From: Solirubrobacter sp963736505
GTDB lineage: Bacteria; Actinomycetota; Thermoleophilia; Solirubrobacterales; Solirubrobacteraceae
Direction: 5' to 3'
Length of the DNA stretch: 64,000 nucleotides
NCBI GenBank assembly: GCA_963736505.1
Contig: CAVTOZ010000005.1
Location: 372,001-436,000 of the forward strand
In this document: positions 57,209 to 64,000 of the stretch, one piece after another
How positions within the stretch are numbered: position 1 is the first letter of the stretch
How the letters are laid out: each line of letters begins with the position of its first letter
Made by a program: the position numbers and the translations under genes
The notes under the pieces: model-generated
Database searches by the model: none
What the model was told of the DNA's origin: nothing
The model's input: the letters and a program-made list of their open reading frames with translations, nothing else

Positions 57209-57900
57209 AGCGCGCGCAGCTCGGCGAAGATCGCGTCGGCGACGGCCTGCTCGGACTCGCGGGTCGTCGTCTCGACGCGCTCGTAGGCGATCGGGTCGCC
57301 GTAGTAGACCCGGATCTTCGGGAACTGCAGGCGCTTCCAGTTGCGCACCTGGGTCGAGCCATGGATCGCGACGGGAACGATGGGGGCGCCGCTCAGCAGC
57401 GCCAGGCGGCCGATTCCGCGCCGGGGCTTATCAGCAAGCTCGCCGGTGCGGGAGCGGCCGCCTTCGGCGTACATGGCCACGACGCCGCCGCCGTCGAGCA
57501 CCGAGACGGCCGTGACGAACGCCTCGTCGTCGGCGTAGCCGCGGCGCACCGGGAAGACGCCGCCGTGGGAGAAGATCAGGTCCATCGGCGACTTGAACAG
57601 CTGCGACTTGGCCATGAACTGGACCTTGCGCCGGAGCGAGAGGCCGAGGAAGAAGTGGTCCAGGAAGGACGCGTGGTTCGGGGCGAGGATGACCGGGCCG
57701 GCGGCGGGCACGCGCTCGGCCTTGTAGCCGCGCGCGCGGAAGAAGATCCACGCCGTCAGGCTCATCGCGATCCGGACGACCTCGTAGACGAAGTTCGGCT
57801 TCTTCGTCCGCGTCCGGTGGTGGTAGACGGCGAAGGCCTCCTCGTCGCGCGCGTCCTTGTAGACCTGCTCCTTGATCTGCGCGAGGTCGGGCTCCGGCAT
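57163..57900 (-). CDS. 1-acylglycerol-3-phosphate O-acyltransferase (PlsC family)
   Basis: A 245-residue acyltransferase: block I NHASFLDHFF (near 75), block II GVFPVRRG (near 112), block III YAEGGRSRTG (near 144) and block IV VPVAIHGS (near 174). One membrane-associating segment precedes block I. It should acylate lysophosphatidic acid or a similar lipid acceptor. ATG 57900 is preferred over 57957 because a TAACCT box lies 7 nt before it. Confidence 0.9.
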   Translation of the reverse strand: MPEPDLAQIKEQVYKDARDEEAFAVYHHRTRTKKPNFVYEVVRIAMSLTAWIFFRARGYKAERVPAAGPVILAPNHASFLDHFFLGLSLRRKVQFMAKSQLFKSPMDLIFSHGGVFPVRRGYADDEAFVTAVSVLDGGGVVAMYAEGGRSRTGELADKPRRGIGRLALLSGAPIVPVAIHGSTQVRNWKRLQFPKIRVYYGDPIAYERVETTTRESEQAVADAIFAELRALYAETRPGSATASSA

Positions 57901-57907
57901 CGCCTGG

Positions 57908-57913
57908 AGGTTA
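57908..57913 (-). promoter_or_regulatory. -10 box TAACCT for plsC
   Basis: On the minus strand TAACCT lies exactly 7 nt before ATG 57900; no Shine-Dalgarno. Confidence 0.55.
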
Positions 57914-58097
57914 TCGGCGGACGCGGTGGACCGGGCCGTCCAGGAGTCCCGGTCCACCGCTGCCTATCGCCGGTTCGCCGGCCGCCGCGGGAGGAGAGAG
58001 TCGCGACATCCGACGTGCACAATGGTGGCGCTCGGGCTCACCGGTCCGTATCGCCCGGCGGTACCCATCGGACCCCGCCGCTTCGACACGCGGTCGA

Positions 58098-58127
58098 TAT
58101 CGTGCCGCGAAACACGAGGAGCGGAGG
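58098..58127 (+). promoter_or_regulatory. Promoter and ribosome site for the biotinyl protein
   Basis: TATCGT (58098-58103) is a candidate -10 box followed by a leader of about 25 nt with GAGGAG and GGAGG, the latter 4 nt before GTG 58132. This is a leadered, well-initiated gene, unlike most in the window. Confidence 0.4.
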
Positions 58128-58131
58128 CGAA

Positions 58132-58344
58132 GTGGCGCAGGTCGAGGCCCACATCACGGGCACCGTGTGGAAGATCGAGGTCACCGTCGGCGACACTGTC
58201 GAGGAGGGCGACACGGTCGCGATCCTCGAGTCCATGAAGATGGAGATGCCCGTCGAGGCCGAGGACGAGGGCACCGTCACGAAGATCCTCGTCGAAGAGG
58301 GCCAGGCCGTCTCCGAGGGCGATCCGTTGGTGGAACTGGGATAA
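58132..58344 (+). CDS. Stand-alone biotinyl (BCCP-like) domain protein
   Basis: A 70-residue protein that is just one biotinyl/lipoyl domain: VEAHITGTVWKIEVTVGDTV, then the biotin site ESMKMEMP (Lys near 36) and ILVEEGQAVSEGDPLVEL. The MKM context marks biotin rather than lipoyl attachment. It could carry carboxybiotin to carboxyltransferases such as that at 47463, as small BCCP subunits do in actinobacterial acyl-CoA carboxylases. A BioF-like gene lies 1.3 kb downstream. Confidence 0.92.
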   Translation: MAQVEAHITGTVWKIEVTVGDTVEEGDTVAILESMKMEMPVEAEDEGTVTKILVEEGQAVSEGDPLVELG

Positions 58345-58391
58345 GGCATGCAGCCCCTCCGCCCCACCCCGAGCATCCGACCTTAAGCGGG

Positions 58392-59165
58392 ATGGGCGCG
58401 CTCGAGATCGATCACCCGGCGCCGCACGTCGCGCGCCTGACGATCTCGAACCCGGCCAAGCGCAACGCGCTGGACCGGCCGATCCTCGACGCACTGGCCG
58501 AGACGCTCCCCGGCCTGGACGCGCGCTGCGTCCTGCTGACCGGCGCCGGCGAGATCTTCAGCGCCGGCTACGACATCGGCGACCTCGCGCCGGACCGGCT
58601 CGCCGAGGAGGCGGCCGAGCTCGTCGCCCACCCGTTCCAGAACGCGCTCGAGGCGCTCGACGCCGTGGAGGTGCCCGTCGTCGCCGCGATGAACGGGCAC
58701 GCGATCGGCGGCGGGCTGGAGCTCGCGCTCTCGTGCGACCTGCGCTTGGCCGCCGCGGGATCGCGCATGGGGATGCCGCCCGGGAGGCTCGGGCTCGTCT
58801 ACTCGCACACCGGGCTGCGGCGCTTCCTCGACGCGGTCGGCGCGGCGCGCACGCGCGAGCTGTTCCTCACCGCGCGGCTGATCGACGCCGAGACGGCCGC
58901 GGCGTGGGGGCTCGTGAACGAGGTCGTGCCGCGCGAGGAGGTGGCGGCGCGCGGGCTGGCGCTCGCCGTCGAGGTCGCCTCGCTCGCGCCGCTGGCGCAG
59001 CGCGGCAACAAGCGCGTGCTGCGCGAGCTGCTGTCGTCCTCGCTCGACGAGCGCGTCCTGCGCGAGCTGCACACGCTGCGCGAGGGCGCGTTCCGCTCGG
59101 AGGACTTCGCCGAGGGCGTCACGGCGTTCGTCGAGAAGCGCGAGCCTGAGTGGAAGGACCGATGA
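58392..59165 (+). CDS. Crotonase-family protein lacking the usual first catalytic Glu
   Basis: A 257-residue crotonase fold protein. Oxyanion-hole stretches are FSAGYDIGDL (near 57) and NGHAIGGGLELALSCD (near 102). The region that carries the first Glu in hydratases (PE in xxPExxxG) reads MGMPPGRLGLVYS, so that residue is Gly. It is therefore probably not a plain hydratase; decarboxylase, thioesterase or isomerase roles occur in this superfamily. Coupled by ATGA to the RidA gene. Confidence 0.88.
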   Translation: MGALEIDHPAPHVARLTISNPAKRNALDRPILDALAETLPGLDARCVLLTGAGEIFSAGYDIGDLAPDRLAEEAAELVAHPFQNALEALDAVEVPVVAAMNGHAIGGGLELALSCDLRLAAAGSRMGMPPGRLGLVYSHTGLRRFLDAVGAARTRELFLTARLIDAETAAAWGLVNEVVPREEVAARGLALAVEVASLAPLAQRGNKRVLRELLSSSLDERVLRELHTLREGAFRSEDFAEGVTAFVEKREPEWKDR

Positions 59166-59629
59166 GCGCCGAGGCGCGGCTGCGCGAGCTCGGGATCGAG
59201 CTGCCGGAGGCGATGACGCCGGCGGGCGGCTACGTCGCCGCGCGCCGCACCGGCGACCTCGTGTTCGTCTCCGGCCAGGGGCCGTGGTCGGCGGGCGGGC
59301 TGGTCAAGGGCAAGGTCGGGCGCGACCTGACGCTCGAGCAGGCGCGCGACGCGGCGCGCCTGACGGGCCTGAACCTGCTCGCGGTGCTGCGCGCCGAGCT
59401 TGGCTCGCTCGACCAGGTGGCCGCGATCGTGAAGGTGCTCGGGATGGTCAACTGCGCGCCGGGCTTCAACGCCACGCCCGCGGTCATCGACGGGTGCAGC
59501 GAGCTGCTCGTGCAGGTGTTCGGCGAGGCGGGGCGCCACGCGCGCTCGGCCGTCGGGATGGCCGAGCTGCCGTTCGACATCGCCGTCGAGGTCGAGCTGA
59601 TCGCCGAAGTCGTCCGCCCCGCGCCGTAG
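59162..59629 (+). CDS. RidA/YjgF family protein
   Basis: A 155-residue protein of the longer YjgF/LPS-type group: LRELGIELPEAMTPAGGYVA, LVFVSGQGPW, and RHARSAVGMAELPFD with the Arg that binds carboxylates in RidA. Classical RidA hydrolyses reactive enamine/imine intermediates. This longer subgroup is less well defined. ATGA overlap with the crotonase gene suggests a shared pathway. Confidence 0.9.
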   Translation: MSAEARLRELGIELPEAMTPAGGYVAARRTGDLVFVSGQGPWSAGGLVKGKVGRDLTLEQARDAARLTGLNLLAVLRAELGSLDQVAAIVKVLGMVNCAPGFNATPAVIDGCSELLVQVFGEAGRHARSAVGMAELPFDIAVEVELIAEVVRPAP

Positions 59630-59684
59630 CTTCCGCTCAGCAGCCACCCGACGCCCGGGCCTGCAGCGGCCCAGGGAGGATTCA

Positions 59685-60908
59685 ATGCTGGATCTCGAGG
59701 ACCGCCTGGACGAGCTGAACCAGCTCGGCCTGCACCAGCGGATGCGGATGGTCTCCGGACCGCAGGGCCCGCGCGTGGTGCTGGATGGGCGGCCGGTCCT
59801 GTTGCTGTGCTCGGGCAACGCGCTCGGGCTGGCGGACCACCCGCGCGTGCGCCAGGCGGCCGCCGACGCGGCGATGCGCTGGGGCGTGGGCGCCGGCGCG
59901 GCGCGCGTGTCGTGCGGGACGATGACGCTGCACCGCCGGCTCGAGGAGCGCCTCGCGACGTTCACCGGCCAGCGCTCGGCGCTGCTGTTCGGCTCGGGCG
60001 CGCTGGCGAACCTCGGCGTGATCCCGGCGCTGGCGCGGCGCGGCGAGGTCGTGCTGCACGACGAGCTGGCGCATTGCTCGATCGTCGACGGCTGCAAGCT
60101 CTCCGGCGCCGACGTGGTCGCGTACCGGCATGCCGACGCCGAGCATCTCGCCTGGGCGCTGCGCCAGTGCGACGGGCGCGCCTCGCTGATCGCGACCGAC
60201 GGCATGTTCGGGATGGACGGCGACGTCGCGCCGCTGGCGGAGATCGTCGCGCTCGGGCGCCGCTTCGACGCGCGCGTGCTCGTCGACGAGGCGCACGCGC
60301 TGGGCGCGCTCGGGCCGGGCGGCCGCGGCGCGATCGCCGAGGCCGGGCTCGAAGGCGAGGTCGACATCATCACCGGGACGCTGGGCAAGGCGCTCGGCTC
60401 CTACGGCGGCTTCGCGTCGTGCGACCCGGTGACGGCGCGCTTCCTCGTCCACAGCGCCCGCACGCTGCTGCACTCGACCGCGCTCCCGCCCGTCGCGGCG
60501 GCCGCCGCGATGGCCGCGTTGGAGCTGCTCGAGGAGCAGCCGCGGCGCGTCGACAAGCTGCGCGCGAACGCGGAGTCGCTGCGCGAGGGGCTCGCGCGCG
60601 AGGGCTTCGAGGTCTCCGGCGCGGCCGCGCACGTGGTGCCGCTGGTCGTCGGCGACGCCGAGCTGGCGTCGCGGATCGTCGACCACGCGCTGGAGCACGG
60701 CGTGTTCGCCGAGGCGATCCGGCCGCCGCTCGTGCCCGAGGGCACGTCGCGGATCAGGCTGGCGGTGATGGCGTCGCACACGCGGTCGGAGCTGCGCGAC
60801 GCCGCGGCGGTGCTGGGGCGCGCGGCGCTGAAGTGCGGGTTCCGGCCGGGGGCTGGGGTTCCCGTGGCGGCGGCGCACGTGTTCGACGGGCTCGCGCGGG
60901 CTGCGTAG
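59685..60908 (+). CDS. Alpha-oxoamine synthase (BioF/Kbl-like PLP enzyme)
   Basis: A 407-residue PLP enzyme. Markers are CSGNALGLADHPRV (near 43), the cofactor stacking region SGALANLGV (near 106), VDEAHALGALGPGGRG (Asp/His near 205) and the Schiff-base Lys in TGTLGKALGSYGG (near 234). It joins an amino acid with an acyl-CoA: 8-amino-7-oxononanoate synthase or 2-amino-3-ketobutyrate ligase are the options. No other biotin genes are adjacent. GGGAGGA lies about 6 nt before ATG, a strong ribosome site. Confidence 0.9.
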   Translation: MLDLEDRLDELNQLGLHQRMRMVSGPQGPRVVLDGRPVLLLCSGNALGLADHPRVRQAAADAAMRWGVGAGAARVSCGTMTLHRRLEERLATFTGQRSALLFGSGALANLGVIPALARRGEVVLHDELAHCSIVDGCKLSGADVVAYRHADAEHLAWALRQCDGRASLIATDGMFGMDGDVAPLAEIVALGRRFDARVLVDEAHALGALGPGGRGAIAEAGLEGEVDIITGTLGKALGSYGGFASCDPVTARFLVHSARTLLHSTALPPVAAAAAMAALELLEEQPRRVDKLRANAESLREGLAREGFEVSGAAAHVVPLVVGDAELASRIVDHALEHGVFAEAIRPPLVPEGTSRIRLAVMASHTRSELRDAAAVLGRAALKCGFRPGAGVPVAAAHVFDGLARAA

Positions 60909-60918
60909 CGCCGGGACG

Positions 60919-61144
60919 AACGTCAACTGCGCTGGGGTAAGGGGGCGGGTCAGATTGCCTCGCGGGTCGCGAGGCGGAAACGATCACGCCTTTCGAGGGG
61001 GTGGCCTGACTTTCTTTCATATAGGTGAAGGAAGTCAGGCCACCCCCTTTGTTCGAAGCGCGGACACGGTCGATTGTGATCGCCGAGCCGAGCCCGGTGA
61101 GCGGTTCTGGGAACCTCGCCTCCCTCACCCGCGCAGTTGACGTT
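60919..61144. repeat. Structured intergenic element, copy E2
   Basis: A 226-bp element with terminal inverted repeats: AACGTCAACTGCGC (60919-60932) and GCGCAGTTGACGTT (61131-61144), extending imperfectly to about 30 bp on each side. Inside are GCCTCGCG-GGT-CGCGAGGC (60957-60975), the pair CGATCAC/GTGATCG, a long hairpin (60996-61048) and GGTTC-TGG-GAACC (61103-61115). Together they can fold as a closing stem with three arms. It shares ordered conserved blocks with E1. It fills the space between convergent genes, starting 10 nt after one stop and ending 2 nt before the other. No reading frame looks real. Confidence 0.88.
60996..61048 (+). terminator. Long hairpin inside E2
   Basis: AGGGGGTGGCCTGACTT (60996-61012) pairs perfectly with 61032-61048; G-U pairs extend the stem to about 22 bp around the loop CATATAGG. 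TTTGTT follows on the plus strand, so it could end transcription from the BioF-like gene. Confidence 0.6.
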
Positions 61145-61146
61145 GG

Positions 61147-61893
61147 CTAGCTCAACGCGGCGACCAAGGACGCGTTGTCCGGCGCCACCGACCCGTCCCG
61201 GAACGTCAACACGTCCTCGAACCCGATCCGGACGTCGCGCCCGCGCGCACGAGCCGCGTCGATGACCGCGTACGTCGCGATGCCATAGCCGTGATGCAGC
61301 CGCGGGGTGGGGATCGCGGCGCGGTCCAGCACCGTGTCGATCGCCGCGGCCGTCGCGACCGCCTCGGCGTCGTCCGGTTCGTGCGGCTCGACCAGCACCC
61401 GCCGCACGGGCAGGTGCCGGCGCCCGCGCCCGCGCGAGCCGGCGCCCCAGGACTCGACGAGCCCGCTCGCCACCAGCGCCTCGGCGTCCTCGACGCGCCA
61501 CAGCCCCGCCTCGACCTCGATCCCGCGCTCGACGAGCAGCGCGATCAGCTCCTCCCAGCCGGGCTCGGAGAAGTTGACCGAGCAGAGGTCCGGGCGCTCC
61601 GTCCAGCCGGAGATCAGGCGCAGGCGCGCGTCGACGTCGTCGCCCGCGATCCACAACCCGGTCGACAGCGAGAGCTCGGTGCGCGGCGTCGCGACGCGGA
61701 TCGCGTGCACGGCCGCGGCGATGTCGGCCGGCTCGAGCGTCTCGGCGCCGCTCGCGTCGCGCGGATGCGCGTGCAGCGAGCCGGCGCCGGCGGCGACGGC
61801 GGCACGGGCGGCCGCGCCGAGCGCCTCGGGCGTGACGGGCAGCGCCGGGTGCTCGTCCGGCCCGCGGTTGCCGTTCAGGCAGCACTGGATCAT
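61147..61893 (-). CDS. BKACE-family beta-keto acid cleavage enzyme, second copy
   Basis: A 248-residue DUF849 protein: MIQCCLNGNRG start, zinc HxH in GSLHAHPRDASG (near 40) and metal-linked Glu in IGFEDVLTFRDG (near 227). It is shorter and clearly diverged from the copy at 45286, so a different beta-keto acid is likely. ATG 61893 overlaps the upstream membrane protein stop as ATGA. Its stop codon lies 2 nt from the end of element E2. Confidence 0.88.
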   Translation of the reverse strand: MIQCCLNGNRGPDEHPALPVTPEALGAAARAAVAAGAGSLHAHPRDASGAETLEPADIAAAVHAIRVATPRTELSLSTGLWIAGDDVDARLRLISGWTERPDLCSVNFSEPGWEELIALLVERGIEVEAGLWRVEDAEALVASGLVESWGAGSRGRGRRHLPVRRVLVEPHEPDDAEAVATAAAIDTVLDRAAIPTPRLHHGYGIATYAVIDAARARGRDVRIGFEDVLTFRDGSVAPDNASLVAALS

Positions 61894-62504
61894 CTGCGGC
61901 GCACCCCGGGCGCGGCCGCCAGCGCCAGCAGCCCGGCGGCGATCAGGAACGTCCAACGGGTCCCGACGAGCGGGATCAGCAGCAGCGCCGACGCGAACGT
62001 GCCGACGAGCCCGCCGGCGGTCGAGAGCGCGTACAGCCGCCCGGTCACGTCGCCGGCGCCCTCGACCGTGCGCACGCGCAGCCGGATCGCCCACGGCGAG
62101 ATCGCGCCGAGCACGAGCACCGGCGGGCCGACCAGCACGAGCAGCACGAGCAGTGAGCCGCCGAACTCGCCGAGCCGGTCCTCGGTCAGGCCCAGCAGCG
62201 GGATCGCCGCCAGCGGGATCAGCGCCACGAGCGCGGCCCCGCCCAGCGCCACGAGCGCGAGCCCGCGCGCGTGCGGATGCCGGTCCGCCAGCCGGCCGCC
62301 GGCCCAGTACCCGAGCGCGAGCGCGAGCAGCACGACGGCGATCGTGTTCGCCCACACCACCGTCGAGGCGCCGAACGCGGGCGCGATCAGCCGCTGCGCG
62401 GCGATCTCGGCGGCCAGCGTGGCGATCCCCGCGGTGAACACGACGAGGTCGACGTGCGACCAGCGGGGCGCGGGGCCCGCGCGCTCGATCGACGCGTCGC
62501 TCAT
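61890..62504 (-). CDS. Membrane protein related to the N-terminal part of fused spermidine synthases
   Basis: A 204-residue protein with about six membrane segments. AEIAAQRLIAPAFGASTVVW and YWAGGRLADRHPHARG match, position for position, the membrane part of the next gene (RLMAPFFGASTVIW, GGRLADRRP). The synthase domain is absent, and it ends after the sixth segment with AAPGVRRR. It is either a truncated tandem duplicate or a genuine half-size partner. Coupled by ATGA on both sides. Confidence 0.85.
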   Translation of the reverse strand: MSDASIERAGPAPRWSHVDLVVFTAGIATLAAEIAAQRLIAPAFGASTVVWANTIAVVLLALALGYWAGGRLADRHPHARGLALVALGGAALVALIPLAAIPLLGLTEDRLGEFGGSLLVLLVLVGPPVLVLGAISPWAIRLRVRTVEGAGDVTGRLYALSTAGGLVGTFASALLLIPLVGTRWTFLIAAGLLALAAAPGVRRR

Positions 62505-64000
62505 CCGCTCGCCTCCCCCGCCGCGTAGCGCACGATCGAGGTGTCGATCAGCCACTCGACCGGCGCGCGGTCGTCGGTGAACACCTCGCCGCCGGCCAGC
62601 GGCGGCTCGACGCTCTGCTCGCCGGCCAGCACGCGCAGGTCGCGCGGCAGCGGCGCGGTCGTCATCGCGTCGCGCGACACGCGCGCGTCCGACGCGATCA
62701 GCATCGTGTTCGACGACACGATCGGGTCGCGCGCGACGTGGGCGAAGACCGTCCGGAGCGTCGCCGTCAGCGCCTTCTCGAGCGTGTCGGACCCGCGCGG
62801 ATGGCCGACGTTGACGATCACCGACCCGCCGGGCTTCAGCCGCTCGCGCGCGATCTGGAAGAACTCCTTCGTGGCCAGGTAGAACGGGATGTACGGCTGC
62901 CGGTAGGCGTCGACGAAGATCGAGTCGTAGCGCTCGCTCGTGCGGCGCAGGAACGGCCGCGCGTCCTCGGCGATCGTGCGCAGCTGCGGCCGCGGCTCCA
63001 ACCCGAACCAGCGGCGGCCGATGTCGAACAGCCTGCCGTCGATGTCGACAGCTTCGATCTGTGTTTGAGGGAAGTACCGAGCATAGGCCCGCGCGACCGT
63101 CCCGCCCGCCGTCCCGAGGATCGCGATCCGCCCCGGCGGGCGCGGGCCGACGGTGAACGGGAGCACGAGGTAGCCGTCCCAGTAGGCGCCGGTCAGCACC
63201 GTGCCCGGCTTCCACAGCGAGTGGATCGCCTGGCCCTCGTTGAGCTCCAGCCGGCGCGAGCCGTCGGGCATCTGCACGACGCGCGCGTACTGGTACGGCG
63301 TCTCGGTCTCGTACAGCACCTTCCCCGTCTCGGCCGGCTTGACGGTGCCGACCGGCAGCGCCAGCGCGGCCAGCAGCACCGCGGGAACGACCAGCCAGCG
63401 CGCGCTCAGCGCCAGCGCGGCGACCACCGCCGGGATCGCGGCGAGGATCAGGAACGTCCGCTGCGTGCCGACGTGCGGGATCAGCACCAGCGCGGCGAGG
63501 AACGTGCCCGCGAGCGACCCGGCGGTCGAGATCGCGTACAACCGGCCGGCGACCTCACCCGCGCGAGCGACGTCGACGATCCGCAGCCGCGTCGCCCACG
63601 GCGAGACCGCGCCGAGCAGCAGCACCGGGACCGCGACGAGCACGAGCACGCCGAACAGCGACGACAGGAACGCGCCCGCTGACAACGTGTCGAACGCCTC
63701 CACACTCAACGACAGGAACGGGTGCGCGACGAGCGGCACGATCGCCAGCAGCACGCTCGCGAGCAGCACCAGGCCCGCCAGCGCCTCCACGCGCGGGCGC
63801 CGGTCGGCGAGCCGTCCGCCGACGCGGTAGCCGACCGAGAGCGCGACCAGCACGACCGCGATCGTGTTCGCCCAGATGACCGTCGACGCGCCGAAGAACG
63901 GCGCCATCAGCCGCGCCGCGGCGATCTCCGCGCCGAGCGAGCTGACGCCGACCGCGAAGACGAGCGCCTCCAGCGGGAGACGCAGCGTCCGGGCGCGGAG
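62501..64000 (-). CDS. Fused membrane/spermidine-synthase-family protein (5' end outside window)
   Basis: At least 499 residues; the frame runs past the window edge. The N-terminal part has seven or so membrane segments, then a SpeE-like methyltransferase-fold domain (from about residue 215 of the visible part) with IAILGTAGGTVARAYARYF, VDIDGRLFDIG and FVDAYRQPYIPFYLATKEFF. The usual spermidine synthase motif GGGDGG reads GTAGGT, so polyamine synthesis is doubtful; many such fused proteins have unknown substrates. Confidence 0.87.
   Translation of the reverse strand, partial: LRARTLRLPLEALVFAVGVSSLGAEIAAARLMAPFFGASTVIWANTIAVVLVALSVGYRVGGRLADRRPRVEALAGLVLLASVLLAIVPLVAHPFLSLSVEAFDTLSAGAFLSSLFGVLVLVAVPVLLLGAVSPWATRLRIVDVARAGEVAGRLYAISTAGSLAGTFLAALVLIPHVGTQRTFLILAAIPAVVAALALSARWLVVPAVLLAALALPVGTVKPAETGKVLYETETPYQYARVVQMPDGSRRLELNEGQAIHSLWKPGTVLTGAYWDGYLVLPFTVGPRPPGRIAILGTAGGTVARAYARYFPQTQIEAVDIDGRLFDIGRRWFGLEPRPQLRTIAEDARPFLRRTSERYDSIFVDAYRQPYIPFYLATKEFFQIARERLKPGGSVIVNVGHPRGSDTLEKALTATLRTVFAHVARDPIVSSNTMLIASDARVSRDAMTTAPLPRDLRVLAGEQSVEPPLAGGEVFTDDRAPVEWLIDTSIVRYAAGEASG

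Noticed and set aside
57361..58344. A 327-residue plus-strand frame ending in the biotinyl domain
   Set aside because: Everything before 58132 is antisense to plsC or non-coding; a strong ribosome site lies before GTG 58132 and the biotinyl domain is complete from there.
60919..61144. Element E2 as a complete insertion sequence
   Set aside because: There is no transposase frame within 226 bp; it could at most be a non-autonomous element.

Overview
This window is very GC-rich, densely packed bacterial chromosome. Several traits point to an actinobacterium, most likely of the Thermoleophilia/Solirubrobacterales type (Conexibacter, Solirubrobacter and relatives). They are an actinobacterial HemQ, a DUF4235/DUF3618/holin-X envelope cluster, an ECF42 sigma factor with its DGPF partner, acyl-CoA catabolic genes, and many genes with a TANNNT -10 box 6-10 nt before the start codon, as in leaderless transcription. 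The taxon is an inference. I see no rRNA, tRNA, CRISPR array, prophage or complete insertion sequence.

Layout. 1-5.7 kb: an ABC exporter and B12-dependent methionine synthase. 5.8-10.7 kb: a GGDEF-EAL protein, a decayed gene graveyard, a patatin, and an ArsR regulator with two SRPBCC genes, one broken by a stop codon. 10.7-17 kb: a glycosyltransferase-flippase fusion, HemQ, a DHH phosphoesterase, an alkyl-base DNA glycosylase and a CPA1 antiporter. 17-25.3 kb: envelope proteins, two tandem secreted glycosidase-like proteins, and an Fe-S module (ErpA-like, BolA, Grx4). 25-34 kb: an amino-acid permease, an amidotransferase/methyltransferase/AlkZ-like operon, repeat copy E1, a second ABC exporter, an oxidoreductase, and ECF42 with DGPF. 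34-43.5 kb: DegV, an AI-2E family protein, a small envelope operon, a nitrilase-TetR pair with a palindromic operator, an ArsB/SLC13-type permease, a stress protein and two tandem P450s. 43.4-51.8 kb: an acyl-CoA catabolic block (thioesterase, CaiB, BKACE, diguanylate cyclase, carboxylase beta subunit, arginase-like protein, enoyl-CoA hydratase, with a divergent acyl-CoA dehydrogenase). 51.8-57.9 kb: an RTX/MopE-like secreted protein, a second graveyard with an inverted regulator fragment, an SDR-cupin-lipoprotein operon, an MFS pump behind a palindrome, and PlsC. 58-64 kb: a stand-alone biotinyl protein, a crotonase, RidA, a BioF-like enzyme, repeat copy E2, a second BKACE, and a spermidine-synthase family pair.

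Genome style. Neighbouring genes are usually coupled through ATGA, GTGA, TTGA or TGATG overlaps, and five loci appear to use CTGA, implying CTG start codons. Stop codons are sometimes reused inside promoter boxes. Convergent genes normally abut or overlap at their 3' ends. The only two convergent pairs with a spacer over 200 bp both hold the same roughly 227-bp structured element with terminal inverted repeats (E1 28918-29145, E2 60919-61144), which is the strongest candidate for something undescribed.
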